From the NCBI RefSeq assembly GCF_012396235.1, contig NZ_JAAXPA010000006.1, forward strand, positions 1 to 64,000: a DNA stretch of 64,000 nucleotides, in the 5' to 3' direction. Shown one piece after another: positions 8,474-18,158 of the stretch. The notes under the pieces were generated by a model. That model was given only the letters and a program-made list of their open reading frames with translations, was not told where the DNA came from and ran no database searches. Source of the DNA: Rhodococcus opacus (GTDB lineage: Bacteria; Actinomycetota; Actinomycetes; Mycobacteriales; Mycobacteriaceae). Within the stretch, counting starts at the first letter, position 1, and every line of letters starts with the position of its first letter. A program made the position numbers and the translations under genes.

Positions 8474-8742
8474 CAGGCGGCGTCGAGGTCGGAGGCGAGC
8501 AAGTCTGCGAGGCGGTCGAGGGCCTCCTCGCTGCCCTCCCCTTCCGCGGTGATCGTCACCTCGGTACCGAATTCGGCGCCGAGGGTCATCACCGCGAGCA
8601 TGCTGCCTGCGTCCACCGGCGCGGACTCGCCGACCGCGATCTGCACTGCGACCGGTACCGCCGCGGCGGCCTGAGTGAACTTCGCAGCGGGACGGGCGTG
8701 CAGTCCGACCTTGGAACCGATGAGGACCGTTCGTGTAGCCAT
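8473..8742 (-). CDS. ptsH: Phosphocarrier protein HPr
   Basis: An 89-residue HPr that shuttles phosphate from enzyme I to the IIA protein. Starting at the ATG at 8742 puts the phosphorylated histidine of KVGLHARPAA at position 15, its classical position, so this start is preferred to the GTG at 8748. The region DAGSMLAVMTLGA corresponds to the segment that carries the regulatory serine in low-GC Gram-positives; kinase control here is not established. It lies between the EIIC gene and ptsI. Confidence 0.95.
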   Translation of the reverse strand: MATRTVLIGSKVGLHARPAAKFTQAAAAVPVAVQIAVGESAPVDAGSMLAVMTLGAEFGTEVTITAEGEGSEEALDRLADLLASDLDAA

Positions 8743-8744
8743 GC

Positions 8745-10010
<1,266 letters not shown>

Positions 10011-10110
10011 ATCGGCCTTCTCTGTGTGCGCTTCGGTCGCCGAATCGGCGTCTGGCGAGTCCCGAAACCGGTGGCGGCGAGCGCGTCGTACGGCTTCGGG
10101 AAAACTATTG

Positions 10111-10180
10111 TGGACCAGCACCCCCAACGGGTACTGTCCGGTCATAACCAGTTGCTAGTTTGACCAGGTGAGCACAGGAT
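10111..10180. promoter_or_regulatory. Divergent control region of the GlcNAc PTS, with repeated GACCAG half-sites
   Basis: Between the two PTS arms lie GACCAG at 10113, AACCAG at 10146 and GACCAG at 10162, and a GGT-CATA-ACC inverted repeat at 10140-10149. The 16 bases from 10103 agree with ACTGGTCTAGACCAGT, the DasR-type operator consensus, at about 11 positions. TTGCTA (10152-10157) and CAGGAT (10175-10180) with a 17-base spacer form a possible rightward promoter whose spacer contains the third half-site. The nearby GntR/UTRA protein is the natural candidate to bind here. Confidence 0.45.
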
Positions 10181-10259
10181 GTCAACAGGCAAATGTGATC
10201 CAGCTAACCCATCCGGCACCATCACCTGCAGCTCGAACACGAACTACGAGGGAGAACCG

Positions 10260-10490
10260 ATGTCCAAAGCGGACGCAATCATCAGCGGCCTCGGCGGTGC
10301 CGACAACATCGTCGAGATCGAGGCCTGCATCACCCGCCTGCGCACCGAGGTCAAGGACGGCGCCAAGGTCGACGAGGCCGCGCTCAAGGCCGCAGGCGCC
10401 CACGGCGTCCTCAAGGCGGGCAGCGTCGTCCAGGTCATCGTCGGCCCCGAGGCGGACACGCTGGCCGAGGACATCGAGGACATCCTGTGA
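10260..10490 (+). CDS. nagF: PTS EIIB subunit, GlcNAc/glucose family
   Basis: A 76-residue free-standing IIB domain that receives phosphate from IIA and phosphorylates the incoming sugar with the IIC permease. The phosphorylated cysteine is Cys23 in IEACITRLRTEVKD. The start follows a clear AGGGAGA ribosome site seven bases away, and the stop overlaps the next gene's GTG. Separate IIB and IIC polypeptides are usual for actinomycete GlcNAc systems. An open frame 27 codons longer has no ribosome site and was rejected. Confidence 0.93.
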   Translation: MSKADAIISGLGGADNIVEIEACITRLRTEVKDGAKVDEAALKAAGAHGVLKAGSVVQVIVGPEADTLAEDIEDIL

Positions 10491-10951
10491 GCCTGTCCGT
10501 GCAGGCTCCACTGCCCGGCCGCGTGCTCGCCCTGGCCGACGTGCCCGACCCCGTATTCGCCGGCCAGATGGTGGGTTCCGGAGTCGCGATCGAACCGGCG
10601 CGCGACCGCGGCGCCCTCGACGTGCTCGCGCCGATCCCGGGCAAGATCCTCAAACTGCACCCGCACGCGTTCGTCATCCTGGGCTCGGCGGGCGGCGGTG
10701 TGCTGGTGCACCTGGGAATCGACACCGTGAAGCTGAAGGGCAACGGGTTCACCCTGCTGGCAGCGGAGGGCGATGACGTCGACGCGGGTGATCCCGTGGT
10801 GCGATTCGATCCGACCGAGATCGACGGCACCGGATACTCCGCCATCTGCCCGATCGTCGTCATGGACTCCAAGCCGGATTCGGTGTCCACCGACACCATC
10901 GGATCCGACGTGACCACCGGCGACGCCCTGTTCGACTGGACGGCGCCGTAG
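10487..10951 (+). CDS. crr: PTS EIIA subunit, glucose-type (Crr-like)
   Basis: A 154-residue IIA of the Crr family. It shows APLPGRVLALADVPDPVFAG at the N terminus, His60 in HPHAFVIL and the phosphorylated His75 in VHLGIDTVKLKGNGF. It takes phosphate from HPr and passes it to IIB. The GTG start overlaps the IIB stop by four bases, so the two are translationally coupled. A separate IIA of this type could also serve other IIB/IIC pairs in the cell. Confidence 0.95.
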   Translation: MSLSVQAPLPGRVLALADVPDPVFAGQMVGSGVAIEPARDRGALDVLAPIPGKILKLHPHAFVILGSAGGGVLVHLGIDTVKLKGNGFTLLAAEGDDVDAGDPVVRFDPTEIDGTGYSAICPIVVMDSKPDSVSTDTIGSDVTTGDALFDWTAP

Positions 10952-10970
10952 AACGGAGGGGCGGCCGGGC

Positions 10971-11714
10971 TCAGACGCTGCGCTGAGTCCGCTCCCCCTG
11001 AACTTCCATTTGCAGTTGGTAGCGATCGGACCGGTACCAGCTGCGGGTGTGCTCGACCGGTGTGGGACCGCTGAAGGACACCCGGTCGAAGTACATCACC
11101 GGGGCGCCCTTCTTGATGCCGAGCAGGGTCGCGATCTCCTGGCTCGCCCCGTCGGCGCTCACGGTCTGCTCCGCCCGGTCGATCGGCATGCCGTACTTGT
11201 CGGCGGTCGCCCGGTAGATCGAGCCGGTGAGGTCGAGGTCCAGCAGGCCGGGAAGCAGCGCGGCGTTGAACCAGCCGTCGTCGACGCTGACCGGTTCGCC
11301 GTCCGCCAGCCGCAGCCGTTTGACGTGATAGGCGCTGGTGTCCGGCGCGATGCGCAGCGCCTTCGCGGTGGCCTCCGGCGCCGCGTCCTCCTCGCTCTGG
11401 AGCACCACCGTCGTCGGCTTGTGCCCCTGCGCCCGCATCTCCTCCGTGAACGAGGCCAGGTGGAGTTTCGACTGCACCGGACGATGCGCGACGAACGTGC
11501 CCTTGCCACGCACCCGCACGAGGTGGCCCTCGTTGACGAGCTGCCCGATCGCCTCACGAACCGTGATGCGACTGACGCCGTAGTCCTGCATCAGTTTTCG
11601 TTCACTCGTCATCAGGTCGCCGGGCTGAAGTTCCTTGGTGCACTTGTGCAGCAGGATGGCACGGAGTTGCTCGTGCTTCGGAATCACGCTGTCGCGTAGA
11701 TGTACGGGCATCAT
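10971..11714 (-). CDS. GntR-family regulator of the HutC/UTRA subgroup, probable PTS/nag regulator
   Basis: A 247-residue regulator with an N-terminal winged helix (LMTSERKLMQDYGVSRITVR then LVRVRGKGTFVA, about residues 35-80) and a C-terminal UTRA effector domain ending with MYFDRVSFSGPTPVEHTRSW. The organisation matches DasR/NagR, which sense amino-sugar phosphates and repress GlcNAc genes. It converges on the IIA gene with 19 bases between the stops. The first of two adjacent ATG codons, at 11714, has a GGAG eight bases upstream and is used here. Control of the divergent PTS promoter is inferred from position and half-sites. Confidence 0.85.
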   Translation of the reverse strand: MMPVHLRDSVIPKHEQLRAILLHKCTKELQPGDLMTSERKLMQDYGVSRITVREAIGQLVNEGHLVRVRGKGTFVAHRPVQSKLHLASFTEEMRAQGHKPTTVVLQSEEDAAPEATAKALRIAPDTSAYHVKRLRLADGEPVSVDDGWFNAALLPGLLDLDLTGSIYRATADKYGMPIDRAEQTVSADGASQEIATLLGIKKGAPVMYFDRVSFSGPTPVEHTRSWYRSDRYQLQMEVQGERTQRSV

Positions 11715-11827
11715 TCCGGCAGCTCCAGCTCTGTCAGGGGTGAGACACATCGGATCAGGCAGTCGGGCTGCAAAGGTCCCGTCCGGTCCGGTCCAACCAC
11801 GAGAATACGTGATCCGGGCGCTCCGGC

Positions 11828-12307
11828 CTACCGTGCGGCCTCGGCTAACGCCTCGAGGTATTTGCGCGTCATCACCCTCTGCACGACCCGGCCGGCGGGC
11901 CCGCCGAGCCGGGTGAACCACCGATCCGGTTTCGAGAACGCCGAGATGGTCGCGAGGACGGTGCCGTCCGGCCGCTGTTCGACGACGAAGCTCTCCTCGC
12001 CGCGCTCGGGGTGACCCGGCAGCGTCCCGTACGCGAATCCCTTGCGATGCGGTTCGTCGAGGACGTACACGACGCGGCAGGAGAACGTCAGCCGGAGCGG
12101 ACCGATGCCCCATCGCAGTTCGACCGCCGTGCCGGGCGAGGCCGTCGGAGCGTCGGCCCGCACGTCCAGCCCGGCGTCGCGGTGCATCCCCCAGGCACAC
12201 AGGTGGGCGGCGGCTGCGGCGAATGCGTCTGCCCCGGAGCCGATCACCTTCTGCTCGGTCAGATGGTGATATCCCGCAGGGAAGGGAACGTCGCGGCTCG
12301 CCCCCAC
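11828..12307 (-). CDS. DUF1990 (UPF0548) family protein
   Basis: From the first conventional start the protein has 159 residues and carries the family motifs PAGYHHLTEQ, WGIGPLRLTFSCRVVY and GYGTLPGHPERGEE-type sequence (here AYGTLPGHPERGEESF). Function is unknown. The motif FTYPEVGAS that opens many family members lies upstream of this GTG and is preserved in frame, with an ATC codon at 12352 placed seven bases after GAGAGGA. The true protein may therefore start at 12352 and have 174 residues. Head-to-tail with DUF1232 on the same strand, separated by about 25 bases if the longer form is used. Confidence 0.8.
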   Translation of the reverse strand: MGASRDVPFPAGYHHLTEQKVIGSGADAFAAAAAHLCAWGMHRDAGLDVRADAPTASPGTAVELRWGIGPLRLTFSCRVVYVLDEPHRKGFAYGTLPGHPERGEESFVVEQRPDGTVLATISAFSKPDRWFTRLGGPAGRVVQRVMTRKYLEALAEAAR

Positions 12308-12376
12308 CTCGGGGTACGTGAACGCGGGCAGGTCGTCTCGGGAGGTACTGATGGCGGGATCCTCTCGGTCCGGACG

Positions 12377-12808
12377 TCACGAGCAGGTGGGAAGGCACGT
12401 TACCCGGCGCACGGCCTCGAGGCCTTCAGGGGTGCCCGGCCAGTGCCGAGCCACGACCTGCGGACCTGCGCGGCGAATCACCGAGCGAAGCGTGATGCCG
12501 ATGATGATCACGTCGTCGGCGTATCCGATGACGGGGACGAAGTCGGGTATCAGGTCGATCGGAACCGCGAGATAGACCAGCAGCAGGACGAGCCGGACGC
12601 GCACCCCCCGGGGCAGGTCGGGATCGGCTGCGAGGCGGCGCAGGAGACGGAGCACGTCCGGGAGCACCCGGATCGTCTCCCCGATCCGGGTGCTGTCGGG
12701 TCTCGATCGCCACAGCACGAGCGCCAGCACCACCCAGACGGCCAGCAGGCCCGTTGCCGCGCCGATCAGGACGGGCCATGCAGCCGCCCACACCTGCCCC
12801 GGATCCAT
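12377..12808 (-). CDS. DUF1232 (YkvA-type) small membrane protein
   Basis: A 143-residue protein with one N-terminal hydrophobic helix (VLIGAATGLLAVWVVLALVL) and the DUF1232 core YLAVPIDLIPDFVPVIGYAD followed by DVIIIGITLRSVIRRAG. The PIDLIPD-PV-G-D pattern defines the family, which is widespread and uncharacterised. It starts 10 bases after the stop of the upstream flavoenzyme gene, on the same strand, so co-transcription is likely. No function is proposed. Confidence 0.8.
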   Translation of the reverse strand: MDPGQVWAAAWPVLIGAATGLLAVWVVLALVLWRSRPDSTRIGETIRVLPDVLRLLRRLAADPDLPRGVRVRLVLLLVYLAVPIDLIPDFVPVIGYADDVIIIGITLRSVIRRAGPQVVARHWPGTPEGLEAVRRVTCLPTCS

Positions 12809-12818
12809 ACGGCTGCGC

Positions 12819-14252
12819 CTAGTGCTCCGACCGGACCGCGGGACGGATGTTCTGGTTCACATGGAAGAGGTTGTCCGGATCGTACTTCGCCTTCACCTGC
12901 GCGAGCCGGTCGTAGTTGCCGAGGTAGGAGGCACGCACGCGGTCCTCACCCTCGGACATCATGAAATTGACGTACGCCCCGCCCGCGGTCGTCGGGTGGA
13001 GGGCCTCCCAGTACCGCTTGGCCCAGTCCGTGATGACGTCGGCGTTGGCCGGATCCGGGTCGACACCGACGATCACCCCGGCCCAGCCGCCGTCCCGGTA
13101 CGCGAACGCCGTGGCATCCTCGGCGACCCGCGTCGCCGCGCCGTCGATGGGATACATGTGCATCGTCGAATGACCGGTGGGCAGCTGACGGCCGAACTCC
13201 AGATGGATGTCGATGGCGTCGTCGGAGATCTCCCGAACGAAGTCGGCGCGCCAGTACCACTGCAATCCGGCCGGGTAAAGTCCGTCGAAGGCGGATTGCA
13301 ATGCGGTGAAGGGCATTTCGTGGAGTCCGACCAGCAGCGGGTTTCCGAAGTCGCGGATCGGTTCGAGTACCGCGTCGGCCTTGTTCGGGTCGCCGGTGTA
13401 GCACCAGACGACGCCGCACGCCTTGCGTCCCCACAGTTCCTCCGGGAACGGCGGCGCGGGCGGAATGGTCAGCAGCCCGATCCAGCCGTTGAGTTCCTCG
13501 GGCAGCGACGGCAGGAGTTCGCGGTACCACCGCATCACGTCGGGCGTGTCTTCCAGGTCGTACAGCACCGGCCCGCCGACGACGGTGCCGTGGTCGCCGA
13601 TGTCGTGACACGCGAACTGGAACGATGTGACCACACCGAAGTTTCCGCCGCCTCCCCGCAGCGCCCAGAACAGGTCCGGATGGGATCGTTCGCTCGCCGT
13701 CACCAGCGTGCCGTCGGCGAGGACGACATCGGCGCTGAGCAGGTTATCCACGGTGAGACCGAAACGGCGGGTCAGGTAGCCGATTCCGCCGCCGAGCGTC
13801 AGTCCGCCGACACCGGTGGACGCGATGAACCCGGACGGGGTGGCCATACCGAACGGCACGGTCGCATGGTCGACGTCGCTCCAGGTGCACCCGCCGTCCA
13901 CCCGGACGGTCCGGTCGGCGGGCGACACCGTGGTTCCGCGCATCCCCGACAGATCGATCACGAGGGCACCGTCCCACACGCCGAGACCTCCCGCGTTGTG
14001 TCCACCGCCGCGAACCGCGAGTTCGACGTGATGCTCCCGCGCGAACTTCACGCACGCGACGACATCCGCGGCGTTGGCGCACCGCGCGATGGCCGCGGGT
14101 CGACGGTCGATCATCGCGTTGTACACCGCACGCGCGTCGTCGTAGCCGGCGTCGTCGGGGGTGATCAACTCTCCGCGTAGCGATGCGGCCAGTTCCGCGT
14201 AGGGCGGCGGTGTCGTCGTCGACGGCGTCGAATTCGTGGTGGTGGTACTCAT
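12819..14252 (-). CDS. FAD-binding oxidoreductase with BBE domain (berberine-bridge/6-hydroxynicotine oxidase-like)
   Basis: A 477-residue flavoenzyme of the vanillyl-alcohol-oxidase fold. The PP-loop reads VRGGGHNAGGLGVWDGALVI; its histidine is the usual covalent FAD link. The second covalent attachment cysteine of two-link enzymes is absent, since the matching segment is SGFIASTGVGGLTLGGGIGY. The C terminus, DPDNLFHVNQNIRP, is the BBE motif. Such enzymes oxidise alcohols, sugars or alkaloid-type amines using oxygen; the substrate is unknown. It lies 49 bases after the end of the large AfsR-type regulator, which may control it. Confidence 0.88.
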   Translation of the reverse strand: MSTTTTNSTPSTTTPPPYAELAASLRGELITPDDAGYDDARAVYNAMIDRRPAAIARCANAADVVACVKFAREHHVELAVRGGGHNAGGLGVWDGALVIDLSGMRGTTVSPADRTVRVDGGCTWSDVDHATVPFGMATPSGFIASTGVGGLTLGGGIGYLTRRFGLTVDNLLSADVVLADGTLVTASERSHPDLFWALRGGGGNFGVVTSFQFACHDIGDHGTVVGGPVLYDLEDTPDVMRWYRELLPSLPEELNGWIGLLTIPPAPPFPEELWGRKACGVVWCYTGDPNKADAVLEPIRDFGNPLLVGLHEMPFTALQSAFDGLYPAGLQWYWRADFVREISDDAIDIHLEFGRQLPTGHSTMHMYPIDGAATRVAEDATAFAYRDGGWAGVIVGVDPDPANADVITDWAKRYWEALHPTTAGGAYVNFMMSEGEDRVRASYLGNYDRLAQVKAKYDPDNLFHVNQNIRPAVRSEH

Positions 14253-14301
14253 AGCCTTCTCCTCGGATCGGTAGGCCCCGGAACGGGCCGTACCTGGTAA
14301 T

Positions 14302-17300
14302 TCACACCGTAGGAATCCGGCGTTCGCGCACCGTTCGCGCCGGCGCCCCGCCCGCGAACGGTCCGGCGTCCGCACGCAGTCGCAGCACCTGCGGCAACCA
14401 CCAGCGGTCGTCGTGTTGCTCGGCGGCGATCCGGGCGGCATCGAGCGTGGCGCGGGCCGCGTCCCTCCACCCGACGTCGATCTGGACCTCCGCCAGCAGT
14501 GAGAGCCAGTACGGCATACGCGCGAACGCCCGCTGCCGGCGCAACTCGGCGAGCCCCTCGCGGATCTTCGCGATTCCCGGTTCGCCGCCGAGGAGCCGGC
14601 CTTCGAGGATCTGCGACCACTGACTGTAGTAGGCGAAGTGGTAGCGCTCGCACAGCTCCCGCAACTCGGTGAGCGAGGCGAGGAGCGCTGCGTCGTCGCC
14701 GCGGATCTGATACAGCACCGCCGCGTATCCCAACGCCACCGCGAGACTGTAGGGGTGGCCGCAGGTCCTGCCCAATGCGAGGGCCTCCGCACACGACCGC
14801 GCCGCCTTCTGCTCGTCACCGATCATCCAGTACGCGTGCGACTCCCAGGCGTGGGCATGCACCTCGAGCCTGGTCCCGAGGATGAAGGAATAGTCGTCGG
14901 AGAACGATCGCAGCGCGACGTCGAAATGTTCGATCGCATCCCTCGGCCGGCCGAGACCGAGGGCGGCCCCCGCCACGGCGAACTGCGCCTGACCCTCGAA
15001 CTCGGGATCGGCTGCGGACAGTTCGAGGGCACGCACGCCGATGCCGTGGGCCTGCGCGGTGTGCCCCTGCACGAAGTGTGCCGCGAACAATCCGATCAGG
15101 GCACCGAGCACGACTTTCGGCCGGCGCAGACGCTGCCCCAGCTCCACTGTGCGGTCCAGCGTCTGCTCGAGCTCGGTGGAGGAGTACCCGTACAGGGTGG
15201 TCAGCGGCGCCGACATGCCCTGCCGCACATCCACCTCGTGAGCGTCCCGGTTGCGGCCCACCGGCATCGCCTCGAGGAGGTCGAGGCAGTCCCGGAAATG
15301 CCGCAGGGCCTCCGCGTTCGCGAACACGCTGGCTGCCACCTCGGCGGCGCGCTGCAGATAGTGGAGTGCGCGGTCGGGGCGGCCGCCGCGCCGATACTGC
15401 TCTGCGAGGTGTGCTGCCACGTCGTCGGTGCGGCCGGTGTGGAGAAGTTCGAGTCCCTGCGCCAGCCGCCGATGCAGGAGCCAGCGTCGCGGCGGGCTGA
15501 CCGAACGGTACGCGGCCTCCCGGACCAGGTCGTGCACGAAATCGTAGCCGGTGCCCGCCGGCCGGACGATCCTCCGCCGCCACAGTTCGTCCACCGCCTG
15601 GACGAGGGAATCTGCGTTCAGGTCGCTCGCCTCGCTGAGCAGGTCCAGATCGAAATCCGTGCCGAGCGCCGCGGCGAGGCCGGCGACGTCCCGCGCGGGT
15701 TCCGAGCACTGTTCGAGCCGCCGCTGCAGCACCTCGCCGAGGTCGTCGGCGGCCCCGCCCCGCCCGGTCGCATTCATGCCCGGCACCATCCTGGCGGCCT
15801 CCACGACGTACAGCGGGTAGCCCCCGGTCGCGGCGTACAGGACCGCCTCCTCCGACGGGTCCAGCGCCCGGCCGCCGAGGGACCGCGCCAGTTCCGCGGT
15901 CCCGTCCGCGGTCAACGGGTCCACCTCGACGTCCGTGACCAGCCGTGCCGACCGGAGGGCCCGCAGCGCTTCCCGCACATCGTGTCGCGACCGCGCCTCG
16001 TCCGTGCGGGCGGTCGCAGCCACCAGTACCCGCATGTGGGTGTCGAGTGAGAGCAGGAAGGCCAGCCAGGCCGTCGTCTCCGCGTCGCACCACTGCAGAT
16101 CGTCGAGGACGAGCAGGACCGGCCGGCCCGACGACAGCACCGCACGCGTCGTTCCCTCGAAGAAGCGGTGACGCTGCCATGCGTCGACCATCGCCCGGGA
16201 CGTCGACGGTCGCGGCCCGGGCTCGGCGCTCGGGACGAGCCGTTCGACCTCGGCCCGCCACAACGGATTCAGAGACCCGATCGCGGACCGAAAATCCGGG
16301 CTGCGCAGCCACTCGGCGACGGGCGCCAGCGCGACGCGGCCCGGCAGTCCGAAACACCTCGTGGTCGCCACCACCGCTCCGTCTGCGCGAGCGATCTCCG
16401 CGAGTTCGGTGGTCAACCGGGTCTTGCCGACACCCGCGTCCCCCGAGACGAGCAGCAGTCCCTGCCTGCCGTCGAGGGACTGCTGCCACCGCCGTTGCAA
16501 CTCCCCGCGTTCACGCTCCCGCCCGATCAGAGCGGGCACCGCGGTCCGGACGCGTTCGGGCCGGCGAGCCGCGCCGGCACCGACCCTCGGGTGCTCCCCC
16601 AGCAGGTTGTCGAACAGCCTGCTGGTCGCCGCGCTCGGCGTGACGCCGAGTTCGGTCTCGAGAACGGCCGCGCATCGGTGGTAGGTGGTCATCGCCGCCG
16701 CCCGGTCGCCCGACGCGGCCTGCAGTTCCATGAGAGTCCGGTACCCGACCTCCTCCAGGGGGTCGAGCTGGATACGTCGGCGCGCGCACGCCGTGGCGGT
16801 CTCCACGTCACCTGACTCCCGCAACACCCGCACCGTCGCCTCGCAGAGTTCGACGCACTGCCTGCGCAGCACCTCGCGGTGCTCGAGGACCCAGTCTTCG
16901 TAGGTTCCGGGCATGAGTTCGCCGCGATAGGTGTCGATCGCGCGGTCGGCGTGATCGAGAAATGCCCGCGGGTCGGAATCGACGAGGGCCGCGACGGCGG
17001 CCGACCGCTCGTTGCGGAAGGTGTCGACGTCCACCCGACACGACGACGAGTCCGTCCACGTGAGCGTCGGCCCGTCCGCCGCGAGCGCACCGTCCGATCC
17101 GAGGAGGCCGCGGAGATTGTGCAGTTCCCGCCGGAGGTTGGTGCGGGCCTGCTGCTCGCTCGACTCGGGCCAGAACAGCCCCGCGAGGCGGGTCCTGGAC
17201 TGAGCGAGACCGGCGTGCAGCACGAGGTAGGCCAGCAACGCGATCGCCCGTGACGAGATGGGGCCGACCCTGACATCCTCCGGGTTCGATACGCGCTGTT

Positions 17301-17325
17301 CGCCGAGCAGGTAGACCGTCAACAT
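14302..17325 (-). CDS. AfsR/SARP-type transcriptional activator with ATPase domain
   Basis: A 1007-residue regulator. Residues 1-95 form an OmpR-type winged helix, 97-245 a bacterial transcriptional activation domain, and 270-620 an AAA/NB-ARC-like ATPase with Walker A GDAGVGKT near residue 300 and Walker B PVLLVLDDLQWCD. The C-terminal half is helical and resembles tetratricopeptide repeats. No C-terminal LuxR helix-turn-helix is seen. Proteins of this design integrate signals and activate nearby biosynthetic or catabolic genes. Its likely target is the adjacent flavoenzyme, on the same strand; that is inference from position. Confidence 0.88.
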   Translation of the reverse strand: MLTVYLLGEQRVSNPEDVRVGPISSRAIALLAYLVLHAGLAQSRTRLAGLFWPESSEQQARTNLRRELHNLRGLLGSDGALAADGPTLTWTDSSSCRVDVDTFRNERSAAVAALVDSDPRAFLDHADRAIDTYRGELMPGTYEDWVLEHREVLRRQCVELCEATVRVLRESGDVETATACARRRIQLDPLEEVGYRTLMELQAASGDRAAAMTTYHRCAAVLETELGVTPSAATSRLFDNLLGEHPRVGAGAARRPERVRTAVPALIGRERERGELQRRWQQSLDGRQGLLLVSGDAGVGKTRLTTELAEIARADGAVVATTRCFGLPGRVALAPVAEWLRSPDFRSAIGSLNPLWRAEVERLVPSAEPGPRPSTSRAMVDAWQRHRFFEGTTRAVLSSGRPVLLVLDDLQWCDAETTAWLAFLLSLDTHMRVLVAATARTDEARSRHDVREALRALRSARLVTDVEVDPLTADGTAELARSLGGRALDPSEEAVLYAATGGYPLYVVEAARMVPGMNATGRGGAADDLGEVLQRRLEQCSEPARDVAGLAAALGTDFDLDLLSEASDLNADSLVQAVDELWRRRIVRPAGTGYDFVHDLVREAAYRSVSPPRRWLLHRRLAQGLELLHTGRTDDVAAHLAEQYRRGGRPDRALHYLQRAAEVAASVFANAEALRHFRDCLDLLEAMPVGRNRDAHEVDVRQGMSAPLTTLYGYSSTELEQTLDRTVELGQRLRRPKVVLGALIGLFAAHFVQGHTAQAHGIGVRALELSAADPEFEGQAQFAVAGAALGLGRPRDAIEHFDVALRSFSDDYSFILGTRLEVHAHAWESHAYWMIGDEQKAARSCAEALALGRTCGHPYSLAVALGYAAVLYQIRGDDAALLASLTELRELCERYHFAYYSQWSQILEGRLLGGEPGIAKIREGLAELRRQRAFARMPYWLSLLAEVQIDVGWRDAARATLDAARIAAEQHDDRWWLPQVLRLRADAGPFAGGAPARTVRERRIPTV

Positions 17326-17384
17326 GACTGACCAGCTCCCGGTCGCGGAACGAGGCGAACTTCCGCGTTCTCATCATCGCACGG

Positions 17385-18158
17385 TCAGCGGAAGTGCTGG
17401 TACAGCGCTTTCAGCTCCCGGATCGCGGCGTCCACCGCGCGCTCGTCCTCGCTGACCGATCGGATCGCCTTCCGCAGCAGCAGCGGGTCGAGGTCGTCGA
17501 TCGCCGCCCGGAAGTCGGCGTCGGGCAGGTCGGGCAGCTGGGACTCGTCACCGAACCAGTCGTCGACGTCCGCGTCGGAGGAGTCGCCGCCGACGCCGTC
17601 GATCAGCATGTCCAGGTCGACGCCGCGCAGCGTCAGGATCTCGAGCGGGTTCTCGTCGATGCGTTCGGTGGTGAGGTACGCGACCGCCGCCGCATGCTTG
17701 CACGGCCAGCCGTCGTCCGGGCAGGTGCAGTCGTAGTTCAGCGCGGACGCCCCGGCGGGCAGCAGCAGGGGTCCGAGAACCTCCGGAACTCCGCCGCCCG
17801 CCAGCATCGCGAGACTGCCGGGTTGCCGACGCACCAGCGCGACGAGTTCCGCGACCTCCGCGTCGTCGAGGCGATCGATCGAGACGGTGGCGACGAACGG
17901 CTGGAGCTGACTGCCCTGGACCTCTCCCGTGACCATCCCCCCGGCGATCTCGAGCGAGATCACCTGTCCGCTGCGCGCGTAGCTCCGCCCGCGGCTCATC
18001 CGGCCCTTGTCGGCGACGAACTCGATGATGTCGACGAATTCGCGGCCCCACCACGTGCGCCCGAACGATCCGCGCTGGGATCGTGCCTCCAGCCCGCCCG
18101 TCACCGGTCGACGCTTGCCGTATTGGCCGAAGTACGGCCCGGGTCGCCGATTCGTCAT
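17385..18158 (-). CDS. SWIM zinc-finger protein, partner of the SNF2 helicase
   Basis: A 257-residue protein with a SWIM zinc finger, NYDCTCPDDGWPCKHAAAVA, giving the CxC-x(n)-CxH pattern near residue 145. SWIM domains bind nucleic acid or protein. The N terminus begins MTNRRPGPYFGQYGKRRPV, followed by RGSFGRTWWGREFVDIIE, a conserved opening in this actinobacterial group. Its ATG overlaps the helicase stop in an ATGA, so the two proteins are probably made in equal amounts and act together. The pair is widely conserved but its role is not established; repair or chromatin remodelling is plausible. Confidence 0.85.
   Translation of the reverse strand: MTNRRPGPYFGQYGKRRPVTGGLEARSQRGSFGRTWWGREFVDIIEFVADKGRMSRGRSYARSGQVISLEIAGGMVTGEVQGSQLQPFVATVSIDRLDDAEVAELVALVRRQPGSLAMLAGGGVPEVLGPLLLPAGASALNYDCTCPDDGWPCKHAAAVAYLTTERIDENPLEILTLRGVDLDMLIDGVGGDSSDADVDDWFGDESQLPDLPDADFRAAIDDLDPLLLRKAIRSVSEDERAVDAAIRELKALYQHFR

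Noticed and set aside
10194..10209. TGTGATCCAGCTAACC as a Crp/GlxR site before the IIB gene
   Set aside because: The right half matches only three of five fixed bases, weaker than the other candidates.
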